Shown here: piece by piece, positions 37,861-46,298 of the stretch | Layout: every line of letters starts with the position of its first letter | Position numbering within the stretch: the first letter of the stretch is position 1 | Source: Rhodocyclales bacterium | GTDB taxonomy: Bacteria; Pseudomonadota; Gammaproteobacteria; Burkholderiales; Rhodocyclaceae | Reading direction: 5' to 3' | NCBI GenBank assembly: GCA_026399475.1 | Contig: JAPLQY010000006.1 | Location: 1-64,000 of the forward strand | Length of the DNA stretch: 64,000 bases | Position numbers and translations under genes: made by a program | The notes under the pieces: generated by a model | What the model was told of the DNA's origin: nothing | The model's input: only the letters and a program-made list of their open reading frames with translations | Database searches by the model: none

Positions 37861-38664
37861 ATGACATCCGATGACACAAACACTGCCGACGGGGAGAAGG
37901 TCGACAAGGCAGTTGAGGCAATTGCTGCCGGCAATCTCGCAGCGGCCAAGAGTCTTCTTCTGACAGTTATAAAGAACTCGCCAGAGCAATACTCTCATCA
38001 GACTGCGACGCAGGAAGGCGATCTGATCATTCGCTTTTGGGACCAGCAAGAGTTCCTTCATTATGTGACTTGGAGAGAGCCGACTCAAAAGATATTCTGG
38101 AACGTGTCAGTTTATCCGCGCGCCTTCTTTTACTTGGGTTTCATCGGAGTGGCAGAGCGCGATTACCCAACAGCTATCGGGTATCTGGATAAGGCGGCTG
38201 CGTTGGAACCAACGAACCCGAAGATAACGCTTGAAAAAGCACAGGCTCTGATGGGATTGAAGAGGACTGTCGAGGCGCTAAAGCTCTTCGAACAGGTTTC
38301 CACAATCGGTCCATTCGTCAGCGGATCTGATGTGGCCCGTGGCCTCAGGGGCAGAGGCTTTATTTTGATAGAACTGGGGCGAGTGGCGGAGGCCGAGGAG
38401 GCTTTGAATGCGTCGTTGAAGTTGGACCCTAACAGCGATGTGGCAAAGAACGAATTGAAATACCTCGCAAACCTAAAAGGCGGAGGGTCTCATGCGCCAA
38501 TGAAACTGAAAGTCACGACTAGCGGAAAGAATCTCGCGTTATGCGTCATATGCGGAGAGAAATTCGAGCATGGGTCAATTGTCGATTCAATCGGCTCCTC
38601 CGGCGTGATCTGCGATAGATGCAAGAACAAATCGACAAAAAAGCCATGGCAGTTTTGGAAGTAG
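37861..38664 (+). CDS. TPR protein with C-terminal zinc ribbon
   Basis: The 267-residue protein has TPR-like helices in the middle (FFYLGFIGVAERDYPTAIGY, later ALEPTNPKITLEKAQALMG and ARGLRGRGFILIELGRVAEA). The end carries a CVICGEKFEHG...GVICDRCK four-cysteine ribbon. TPR segments bind chaperone partners, often Hsp70 tails; whether this one does is unknown. It lies inside the Hsp70 operon and reads in the same direction. Confidence 0.68.
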   Translation: MTSDDTNTADGEKVDKAVEAIAAGNLAAAKSLLLTVIKNSPEQYSHQTATQEGDLIIRFWDQQEFLHYVTWREPTQKIFWNVSVYPRAFFYLGFIGVAERDYPTAIGYLDKAAALEPTNPKITLEKAQALMGLKRTVEALKLFEQVSTIGPFVSGSDVARGLRGRGFILIELGRVAEAEEALNASLKLDPNSDVAKNELKYLANLKGGGSHAPMKLKVTTSGKNLALCVICGEKFEHGSIVDSIGSSGVICDRCKNKSTKKPWQFWK

Positions 38665-38710
38665 CAAGCTTTCCATGAACGCTCCTAAATTGAGATTGAG
38701 ATAAGCGGAG

Positions 38711-41542
38711 ATGGAACGCCGATATCTAAATTGCAAGATATGCAACTATGAAGGCCATTTCTATTCTGAACGGCCGATTTATGCAAAATGGAGAGTCTAC
38801 AAGACCGATGCAGGCGCCTTGTTTCCGGTACTTAACGAAAGCATGTGGTGCCCTGATTGCGAAAAGCCGACGATGTCGGAGAAATGGCCCACCGCGGAGG
38901 AGATTGAAAGCAGTCTCACTGACTATGCAGAAGCCTTTGCGGCTTTTCAAAAAGGAGTCGGATATGAAAACAAGAGCTTGGCGCGATTGCATGAGAGCTT
39001 CATAGCATCCGCTCAGACTTGGCGAAGCTTTGCTTCACAGCCGAGAAGAACAAGGTGCCTCATATGCGGCTCTAGTCAATTACTTTCCCACCAAGGCGAA
39101 GGCCCATTTTATTTTTTACATAGGTCATGCTCGCAACCGTTGTTCATCAAAGAATCACCTGACACCGGGTTGCGTCTTTCTCCTAAGAACTGGTGGGTCA
39201 TGAGCGAAGGCGTCGAGTTAGATATCCACTCTTACACGACAGATGGATTGCCCGCTGGAGACACTCTTGAAAAGTTTAGAAAGGAATATCCGGAAACCGC
39301 TTCGATTGTCGAGAAGGCAACCAGAGAAGAAATTGCTAAGCAACGAGGAGTTCATTCAACACAGCCGATTGATGGTGAGGATGATTTAGCTGATTTTTTC
39401 AGGCTGTTTCGTATGTTCGTCTCCAAAGAGTTAGCCGGGGTTTGGCTGCCTAACGAACCGGGCAATTTTAAGGACGACTATCCGGAAATTTATCCATTGG
39501 TTTGCCATTACGTAAGGCAAACGGTAGTGAAATCAATCAGAGAAAATGAAACTGCCGTTCAAGGCTCTGCGAGCTCTGGTCCCTTGAAAGCCATCTGCTT
39601 CAAGTGCGGCCTTTCAAAGGACAAGTCATTCGCCGTTTGCGGTTCATGCGGAATTCAGCCAAAGACAGAATCCGAGCTCGCTATGTCACTGGTTTTCAGT
39701 GAACATATTTCACCGCCGCAACTGCTGCGCTATTTCGCGCTCGACATCAAAAATGGCCAGCATATTGATGTCGATCCTGAGACTTACGCAAAAGCCCGAG
39801 TCGCGCTTGCTGACCAGCAGCTAATGACTGCGCTCCGGGACAGGGAATCAGAGACTCAACGACATCTTGGCCCGAAAGCAGGAACGAGCGGGGCTCAACT
39901 TTTTGTTGGGGGAAAAGAGAGCTCAATCCACAGAACTGCTTTTTGGGTGCTGGGGGCGACGGTTAGGGATAGCAGTAAGCGAGTAATAGAGTTGGCCGAT
40001 GAGAGAGCGTTGCATATTGACCAAGACCTTTGCCAAAAAGCCCGGTCGGCATTGACCAATCCAAGAAGCAGGCTGGCAGCGGAGATGGCTTGGCTGCCAG
40101 GGGTATCCCCAAATAAGGCGAACGAAGCTGCCTTGGCTTTATTAAGCGATCCTGCTTTTGTCCTAAGCGACCATGGCCTTCCTCTACTAGCCAGAGCAAA
40201 CCTCATGGCAAGCGCTATGGGGGCAATAAATGAAATGTCGGAACCATCGGCGGTATCCGACTTCATTTTGCAGATAGCGCAGGTAGCGGAAGAAATTCGT
40301 CCAGATCAGATTCTTCGCGACATCAACGAAGACCGCACCGTGTCTGGCTTTCCGGTAATACCAAGTGTCGAGCTTATTGAAACGGCGCTTGTCGAACGCA
40401 TCGAAACATATAAGAGGGCGATTCGAGACGCGTTGAACAATTTGTCTCCGACCAATCTTGTGAAGACGATGACGCTTGCTTCGGGCAAGGCGACAAACAA
40501 TGGAGAAATGCATGGTCCGGTTCTTTTCGACGAGCTTGTCGATACATATGAATCGGAAACACAAGAATTCTTGGTTAAGGAGGCCGAGAACGTCTCGCTC
40601 CTTGTAAAGAAGACAATGGAAGTCGCGCCAAAAGGCGAAGCCGCAGTCGGGGTGGCGCTGGACCGAATTGAAAATGTGGCTCGCAATTGGGGGAACGTCG
40701 CTAGGCCGATTCAAATCAGCAAAAAAGCGCGAGGGATCGTTCATCGTCCAAGCAGAGACATGGCCGGCGAGATGCGGGACTTGGCCGGCGACCTTTACCA
40801 GAAGCACGACATGACGGCGGCAGCTCGCCGCATAACCAACTTTCTAGCTGAACTTTTTGTTGCCCTGCCTGAGTTTGCGGAACTACTGGAAAAGGACACG
40901 GAGGCTCTCGCCACTATCGAACGCCGAGAGAAGCTTGCCGAGTCAAAGCGCGGCGACTTTGCAAAAGAGATTGCCTTTGAAGAGCGGATTGGAGCCATAT
41001 TCAAGGACACACTTGCCATTTCCACTGCGGGCATCCGCTGGAACAAAGACAACTATCCGCTGGACACCATAACCCGAGTCAGATGGGGCGGAATCCGTCG
41101 CTCGGTCAATGGCGTGCCGCAGGCGACTGAATACACCATGGCTTTCGGGGACGACCACGACGAGGTCGTGGTCAGCACAAGGGACGAAAGACTTTATTCG
41201 TCGTTTGTGGACAAGCTCTGGAAGGCGGTTTGTGCCCGCATCATGACGGATATCCTCAATGCCTTGAAGGATGGCAAAGAGATTTCTTTCGGAGACGCAG
41301 TGGTCGATGATACCGGCGCCAGCATATTGGAAAGACACACCTTCAAGGCGGATGTCATCGTCTATTGCAAATGGTCGGAGATGACAATCAGCAGCTCCAA
41401 TGGCGAGTTTGTGATGGGAATGGCAGGCAAAAATACCTATTCGAACGCGCCCTACATAAATGGCCGCAACAGCCATCTATTGGAGCATCTCGTGAGATTG
41501 GCGAAGCAGCGCGGAGTCGAAAGACTTAGCGACCTTCTATAG
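38711..41542 (+). CDS. Large zinc-ribbon plus J-like (HID) protein, copy 2
   Basis: The 943-residue protein has an N-terminal extension of about 400 residues with three putative zinc ribbons (C8/C11/C47/C50; CLICGSSQLL; CFKCGLSKDKSFAVCGSCG). From about residue 405 it is a paralogue of the protein at 35452 along its whole length: TAFWVLGATVRDSSKRVIEL, ERALHIDQDLCQKA, LTNPRSRLAAEMAW, a helical core, and the beta-rich C-terminus with IRWNKDNYPLDTITRVRWGG. HID again replaces HPD. The duplication of a J-like/membrane gene pair suggests two client or location-specific arms of one machine. Confidence 0.72.
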   Translation: MERRYLNCKICNYEGHFYSERPIYAKWRVYKTDAGALFPVLNESMWCPDCEKPTMSEKWPTAEEIESSLTDYAEAFAAFQKGVGYENKSLARLHESFIASAQTWRSFASQPRRTRCLICGSSQLLSHQGEGPFYFLHRSCSQPLFIKESPDTGLRLSPKNWWVMSEGVELDIHSYTTDGLPAGDTLEKFRKEYPETASIVEKATREEIAKQRGVHSTQPIDGEDDLADFFRLFRMFVSKELAGVWLPNEPGNFKDDYPEIYPLVCHYVRQTVVKSIRENETAVQGSASSGPLKAICFKCGLSKDKSFAVCGSCGIQPKTESELAMSLVFSEHISPPQLLRYFALDIKNGQHIDVDPETYAKARVALADQQLMTALRDRESETQRHLGPKAGTSGAQLFVGGKESSIHRTAFWVLGATVRDSSKRVIELADERALHIDQDLCQKARSALTNPRSRLAAEMAWLPGVSPNKANEAALALLSDPAFVLSDHGLPLLARANLMASAMGAINEMSEPSAVSDFILQIAQVAEEIRPDQILRDINEDRTVSGFPVIPSVELIETALVERIETYKRAIRDALNNLSPTNLVKTMTLASGKATNNGEMHGPVLFDELVDTYESETQEFLVKEAENVSLLVKKTMEVAPKGEAAVGVALDRIENVARNWGNVARPIQISKKARGIVHRPSRDMAGEMRDLAGDLYQKHDMTAAARRITNFLAELFVALPEFAELLEKDTEALATIERREKLAESKRGDFAKEIAFEERIGAIFKDTLAISTAGIRWNKDNYPLDTITRVRWGGIRRSVNGVPQATEYTMAFGDDHDEVVVSTRDERLYSSFVDKLWKAVCARIMTDILNALKDGKEISFGDAVVDDTGASILERHTFKADVIVYCKWSEMTISSSNGEFVMGMAGKNTYSNAPYINGRNSHLLEHLVRLAKQRGVERLSDLL

Positions 41543-41557
41543 ATCCCGAGAGAAGAA

Positions 41558-42274
41558 GTGTCCGACAAGAAAAACAACACGGCAAAGGGATTCGCGGGTT
41601 TGGGCTCGATGGTTTCGGAAATCGACAATGATCTCGTTGAATTGGAAAGAATCGAGTCATCTCCGAAGGCGGCTCCGACATTAGAGAAGCCGGCTACTAC
41701 GCCGCCAAGCACAAGGCCACAAGCCGCCAAGCAAAATATGGAGTCTGGAGCATCTGAAAGACCCAGAGCTAGTGGCTGGAAATGGGCGTTAATCGCCCCA
41801 ATAGGGGTTGTGGGGACTGTTCTGGTCGGGCTTATCTACATCGGAACAGGGAGAAAGGAGACTCCCCCGCCCAAGAGCTCCTCATATTCGCCAACACCCG
41901 CATATTCAACGGCTCCGGTTGCTCCTGCCCCGGCTGCCAAGCCATCGTTTACGCCGCCCACAATGCCAGCTCGGACAGAAGCAGATTTCATAAACGAGGA
42001 ACGGCCTCCTGTCGGCAATGGGCGTGTCTTCAACGCTTCCGAAATTCGTTACTGCCTATCAGAGAAGATCAGGCTGGAAGGAATGAAGGGGCTGGTGGAC
42101 CGCTACTCGCAGGCATCCGTGAGGGGCTTTAACAGTTACGTCAGCGATTACAACACGCGATGCTCGCATTTCAAGTATCGGGATGGGCTTTTGGAGGAAG
42201 TCAAAAGGGGAGTCCAATCACGACGGAAGAAGCTCAGGAGCGAGGGTGTTAGCCGCGCTCTGGAGAATCATTAG
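41558..42274 (+). CDS. KGFAGL membrane protein, copy 3
   Basis: The 238-residue paralogue starts NNTAKGFAGLGSMVSEIDND at GTG 41558. It has one membrane helix (WALIAPIGVVGTVLVGLIYI), a Ser/Pro-rich stalk and the conserved domain PPVGNGRVFNASEIRYCLSE, then SVRGFNSYVSDYNTRCSHFK. The N-terminal motif lies on the cytoplasmic side in all three copies, so it is well placed to dock to the Hsp70, AAA+ or J-like proteins. Confidence 0.72.
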   Translation: MSDKKNNTAKGFAGLGSMVSEIDNDLVELERIESSPKAAPTLEKPATTPPSTRPQAAKQNMESGASERPRASGWKWALIAPIGVVGTVLVGLIYIGTGRKETPPPKSSSYSPTPAYSTAPVAPAPAAKPSFTPPTMPARTEADFINEERPPVGNGRVFNASEIRYCLSEKIRLEGMKGLVDRYSQASVRGFNSYVSDYNTRCSHFKYRDGLLEEVKRGVQSRRKKLRSEGVSRALENH

Positions 42275-42279
42275 GCCAA

Positions 42280-42801
42280 GTGAAGATTATTTTCGTGAAA
42301 ATGCCTCGAACCGTTTCTCTTCTTGCGATTGTTTGCATCGAAGGTTCTGCAATAGGGGGAGACCTGCCCGATTCCAGAATTACTCCCGGAGCAATCGACA
42401 CTTCCGTCACTCAGGAGAGTATCCGCAGGACTGTGTGCGTCAAAGGCTATACGAAGACGGTCAGGCCGCCGGCCCACTACACCAACGCTCTCAAAAAGCA
42501 CCAGATACGACAATACGGCTACGACGACCGAAATCCCAAGGACTACGAGGAAGATCATCTAATCGCGTTGGCCATCGGAGGACATCCGACCGATGAGCGA
42601 AACCTGTGGCCCCAGCCGCGTAAAAGCGAGTGGGGAGCTGACAAAAAAGATCAACTCGAATTCGTCTTATACAAAATGGTTTGTAATGGAGAAATCAAGC
42701 TTGCCGACGCCCAAAGGGAGATGGCTCATGATTGGATTTCAGCCTGGAAGCAATATGTTGTCCCAAGCCGGCGCTCTTACAAGTTTAGACCGGTTGATTA
42801 G
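42280..42801 (+). CDS. Putative secreted HNH-like nuclease
   Basis: The 173-residue protein has an N-terminal hydrophobic signal (MKIIFVKMPRTVSLLAIVCI). The motif YEEDHLIALAIGGHPTDERN with NLWPQP follows, the DH...N core of a compact HNH domain (Asp92, His93, Asn108). Exported proteins of this kind occur on plasmids and phages. With the signal peptide it would act in the periplasm, for example on incoming DNA. It starts at GTG 42280, 5 bp after the third membrane protein, so it is part of the operon. Nuclease activity is inferred. Confidence 0.65.
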   Translation: MKIIFVKMPRTVSLLAIVCIEGSAIGGDLPDSRITPGAIDTSVTQESIRRTVCVKGYTKTVRPPAHYTNALKKHQIRQYGYDDRNPKDYEEDHLIALAIGGHPTDERNLWPQPRKSEWGADKKDQLEFVLYKMVCNGEIKLADAQREMAHDWISAWKQYVVPSRRSYKFRPVD

Positions 42802-42822
42802 CGCGGCAGCCAAGGGGTGAGA

Positions 42823-43722
42823 ATGATTCAGCTTGACGGCTCGGAAGTCGCGCGATGGGCATCAAAGGCTTCTGAGGCAGATTTGGCAGCGCTTGCAGGA
42901 GCTGAATACTCAGACGATGACGACGTTTGGATTGTTTGCGGCGCAGGCCCGACGGGCATCTCGATCTCAAAGGAGGGCCAAGAGTATTCTGTGCGCCGCC
43001 CGTTCAACTTCTTCTTCTCGGGAACATTCTTTCTTGAAGAGGCGCCGGGCCATAGTGTCGATGCACTTATCAAAGGATCTTTGTCGGTCGGCGAACGAAA
43101 AATTTCAGCGGCCAATGAGCATTTGCGCGGTCTCGGATTTTCTGTGTCGGAGCTTGGCGGGGACACGGTCGCGCTATTCCTCTGGGATATTGTCAAAGCC
43201 TTTGAAGAGCGCCAGGTCGCGCCGGATGACGGGCAATGGAACAGGCTTCACGACATCCTGAGAAACGGCTCCGCTTCCGTGATGCGAGTCGGGGCAAAAT
43301 TGGTTACCCAATGGATCGCGCATTCTGAGGAAGCAAATGGAGGCATCTTTGATGTTTATCGCCGAGTGCTTCTGGCATTTCTATACAGACACACCGGACA
43401 GCTTGAAAAGGCACTGCAAGTCAGTTCGATTGTCGAGTTTCCGCAAAGTCGAATGATGGGTGGCAGCTCAAGCGTGGCAGTTCTTTGCACCACAAGAGCC
43501 GCGGCTATGATGGACATGGCTGAACTTCAGCCAAGCAAACGCTCTGAGCTATTGAAGAACGCGCGGCTGACTCTCAACAAGGCGAATGCGATAAGCGGTT
43601 CTGACTCTGATGAAATTCGCGAAACATACAGCCGTATGAAAAAGCTAGACCAACAAAATGAGAGCGCGCTCCAAAAAGAACGAGAGGGCAATCAGATTCG
43701 GGAAGCCGGAAGATTGCCATGA
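42823..43722 (+). CDS. Unrecognised helical protein ending the Hsp70 operon
   Basis: From ATG 42823 (AAGGGG upstream) the product has 299 residues. An alpha/beta N-terminal part (VWIVCGAGPTGISISKEGQE) is followed by TPR-like helices (YRRVLLAFLYRHTGQLEKAL onwards) and a charged C-terminus. I recognise no catalytic motif. It is the last plus-strand gene and faces a convergent FtsZ-like gene 63 bp on. Confidence 0.6.
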   Translation: MIQLDGSEVARWASKASEADLAALAGAEYSDDDDVWIVCGAGPTGISISKEGQEYSVRRPFNFFFSGTFFLEEAPGHSVDALIKGSLSVGERKISAANEHLRGLGFSVSELGGDTVALFLWDIVKAFEERQVAPDDGQWNRLHDILRNGSASVMRVGAKLVTQWIAHSEEANGGIFDVYRRVLLAFLYRHTGQLEKALQVSSIVEFPQSRMMGGSSSVAVLCTTRAAAMMDMAELQPSKRSELLKNARLTLNKANAISGSDSDEIRETYSRMKKLDQQNESALQKEREGNQIREAGRLP

Positions 43723-43785
43723 CACACGTCAGCGGCCATTCAGCTCGACCCAGAAGTGGTCGATTCCCCAGGTAACTCGGTACGC

Positions 43786-44508
43786 TCAAACGCTGAGTTC
43801 TGTGGCGTTATTCAGCACACCACGGATGCGCTCTGCGATACGACGATCGATCATGCCGATGGCTGATGCCGCATCCAAGTCGCCTAAGTCCTCTGACAAC
43901 TCTTCATTGGACACGATCAGTATCTGGTCGGCATCATGCTCCAACTTCTTGATTGCAGCGGGTACCTTTCGCTGCCGAACCGATTCGTACTCAAATGGAG
44001 TTATTGCGACCACCACAACGGTTGGCACGTTTGCTTCCCGCGCCATCCGGACCACGATGGAAGCGACGGCGCCACTGAACTGACCCCCCAGGCCTGTTAC
44101 AAGAACGACCATGTCTGCGCCGGTAAGCAAGTTTTTCAGCGTAACGCGTTGGCGTAAGGCCATAACGCGGGCAGCACCTAATGGTGCCAGCGGCAGTGCT
44201 CGTATCGGTCGCATGCCAGGTACTGCTCTGCTGGTGACACGCGCCAGTACCGGATTACCCAAGTCGACAAGGATGAAATCAGGCAGCAGTTTCGCTCCCT
44301 CAAGAACGCCGCTCGCCCGGGCTGCCAAGACAACATTGCAGCCAGCACCGCCCACGCCAATCACCTTTACTGACTTCGTGCTGCCTTGACGGCCCGTTGA
44401 ATGACAGCAATCAGCAAGCTCGGTGATTGAATCCGCCCATGTAGGCAATTCAACGGGAACACCAAGATCATCAACGCCATCCTCATTCACGGACTCTTGT
44501 CTATCCAC
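43786..44508 (-). CDS. FtsZ-like GTPase-domain protein
   Basis: The 240-residue protein resembles the FtsZ nucleotide-binding half: VKVIGVGGAGCNVVLAARAS (residues 47-66), a VDLGNPVLA strand, LLTGADMVVLVTGLGG and NVPTVVVVAITPFEYESVRQ. The signature loop, GGGTGTG in FtsZ, is replaced by GLGGQFSGA, and the C-terminal activation domain with the catalytic T7 loop is missing. It probably binds nucleotide but is unlikely to form normal treadmilling filaments with full GTPase activity. It could interfere with host FtsZ or serve plasmid-like segregation. Confidence 0.75.
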   Translation of the reverse strand: MDRQESVNEDGVDDLGVPVELPTWADSITELADCCHSTGRQGSTKSVKVIGVGGAGCNVVLAARASGVLEGAKLLPDFILVDLGNPVLARVTSRAVPGMRPIRALPLAPLGAARVMALRQRVTLKNLLTGADMVVLVTGLGGQFSGAVASIVVRMAREANVPTVVVVAITPFEYESVRQRKVPAAIKKLEHDADQILIVSNEELSEDLGDLDAASAIGMIDRRIAERIRGVLNNATELSV

Positions 44509-44535
44509 GATATGTCTCCTTCCGTAAGAAACTGC

Positions 44536-44763
44536 TCACCACTTCTCATCCGCGATCACATTGCTCTCGCCCGTGGCAGGTGCATTGCCAGGGACATAGC
44601 CAACCGGAGACTCGCGTGGCCTTGCAGCCCGGACAAGTAAATCACCGCTGTCAAGCAACCTCACGTGCACAGAGTCTCCGACCTTCAACGCGGCACACTC
44701 GGCAACCGCACGCGGAATTCTTAGCCCTATGCTTTGGCCCCATCTATTGAGCGTCGTTGCCAT
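44536..44763 (-). CDS. MazE/AbrB-type DNA-binding protein
   Basis: The 75-residue protein opens with a swapped-hairpin AbrB fold: TTLNRWGQSIGLRIPRAVAE, then LKVGDSVHVRLLDSGDLLV. This is the MazE/SpoVT pattern used by antitoxins and transcription regulators. The tail (ADEKW) is the place where antitoxins bind a toxin, but no MazF-like toxin gene is adjacent. It lies 27 bp upstream of the FtsZ-like gene and may regulate it. Confidence 0.75.
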   Translation of the reverse strand: MATTLNRWGQSIGLRIPRAVAECAALKVGDSVHVRLLDSGDLLVRAARPRESPVGYVPGNAPATGESNVIADEKW

Positions 44764-44942
44764 GTTTTTCCCCCGCGACTATTGAATGAATATCAATGGT
44801 GAAATTGCAGACCTCTACCGAAACAACGCAGCTTTTCGGTTAAGCGCGGCACCGAAACGTGAGCAATCCACGCTTGGTGCCGGGCTAAACAGCGTTGGTG
44901 CAGGCCATCGCTGTGGTGGCCTGCCGCTGGCTTCAAGGGGTG

Positions 44943-46298
44943 TTAATCAAAGCCGCCAACATCCAAATCGTCGATGCCCGGATCATTGGAGCCAACGTCG
45001 TCAAGATACGGCTTAACGTCAAGATCAGAGACATCCCACCGCTTGGCACTGGTGGTCTTTGCTGGTGCCGCTTCATCAGGCCGATTCGCCAGCCGTTCCT
45101 CGGTGGCAGCCTTCACCGCAGCAACAGCAGTCTTGAACGACGTACGGGAGAACACGTGCTCCTTAATGCTGTCGGTGGGCTCGAACTCTTTGCGGACCTT
45201 GAGCCAGTCTTTCAGGTGTGCTGACAACTTGGTGCTCTGAATCTCCCAAGGAATCGACAGGTCGATTGCGGCGACATCCAAGGCCATGCGTTTGAACGCC
45301 GAAAACTTCTTGTTCTGCGCGTCGATGACCTGCTCAACGGTTCCGGCACAGTCCAGGACCAGCTCGTGGTCGCGGATGTTCTCGCCAGCCAGGTGCGCGA
45401 TCAGGACGGTTTGGTGATCGGCAGGAAGCTTGACGATAGTGGCCTCGGACGGAGCACGAATGCGCAGGCCCTCATCAAGCCTGAGTGTGTCGCGGACAAG
45501 CTGAAAGACCTTCTCGTAGGCCGACGGGTTCTCACGCCACGCTTCAGGGTCATCAAGGCCGTTTTCCAGCAGCCACTTTCCATGAACCTCGACCTCGACA
45601 CGGATGGTCCTCGACGCCATTTCGACTAACTCTTGCTCGACCTCAGGGCTAGGAAACGTTTCAAACGCATCGGGCACATTCTGTTGCTTGATGTAGGCGA
45701 TGATGGTGAATTCGCGGAGCTTGATGTACAGGGTGAAGCACTCGTCCGCGCCAACCGTATAGCAACAAGGCCTGCCTTTCTTACGCTTCGACGCCCGAGA
45801 GCGCTGTTCATGATTCAGCAGTCCATCGGCGTAGTCCCGTAGCTCACGCAGGTGCGCTAACGACAGTTCGGGCGTGTCGAACACAAACAGGAAGGTAGGA
45901 GTCACCGAACTCAGCCTGACATTCTCAAGCATGAACTGCGCAAGCCCGAAGGTAGTACAGCCACGGTCGGCGGCGTAGTATCTGAGCAGCTCGAAGGCAC
46001 ACTCGGTAGCGCGGGGTACCCCATTAACAAGCAGATGGTTCCTGCCGTTCATGCACGCGGGAACATTGACCTCCATTTCGTAGCCTGCGACGGGGCCAAG
46101 CGTATTTGCGTCTGCTGACAATGCCCGGACCTTGCACTTGGCGCCGGTAGCGGGACTAACTATGGACTCCCGCTCGTAGTACCGGGCTACAACCTCCCCG
46201 TTCTCGTTGGTCTTCTGACCGACAAGGTACGGGAAGCAACACTCCTGCTTGTCCGACATTTGATCCAAACGCAGGACCAGCTTTACTGTATCTACCAT
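44943..46298 (-). CDS. Phage/plasmid replication initiation protein (gene II/X-like)
   Basis: The 451-residue protein begins MVDTVKLVLRLD, the typical opening of filamentous-phage-type replication proteins. It later has LYIKLREFTIIAYIKQQNV and the IRVEVEVHGKWLLENGLDD segment, which resembles the C-terminal G2P domain. Such proteins nick the origin for rolling-circle replication. The C-terminal 60 residues are acidic. A 725-bp gene-free stretch rich in repeats lies upstream and may contain the origin. Identification is tentative. Confidence 0.55.
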   Translation of the reverse strand: MVDTVKLVLRLDQMSDKQECCFPYLVGQKTNENGEVVARYYERESIVSPATGAKCKVRALSADANTLGPVAGYEMEVNVPACMNGRNHLLVNGVPRATECAFELLRYYAADRGCTTFGLAQFMLENVRLSSVTPTFLFVFDTPELSLAHLRELRDYADGLLNHEQRSRASKRKKGRPCCYTVGADECFTLYIKLREFTIIAYIKQQNVPDAFETFPSPEVEQELVEMASRTIRVEVEVHGKWLLENGLDDPEAWRENPSAYEKVFQLVRDTLRLDEGLRIRAPSEATIVKLPADHQTVLIAHLAGENIRDHELVLDCAGTVEQVIDAQNKKFSAFKRMALDVAAIDLSIPWEIQSTKLSAHLKDWLKVRKEFEPTDSIKEHVFSRTSFKTAVAAVKAATEERLANRPDEAAPAKTTSAKRWDVSDLDVKPYLDDVGSNDPGIDDLDVGGFD

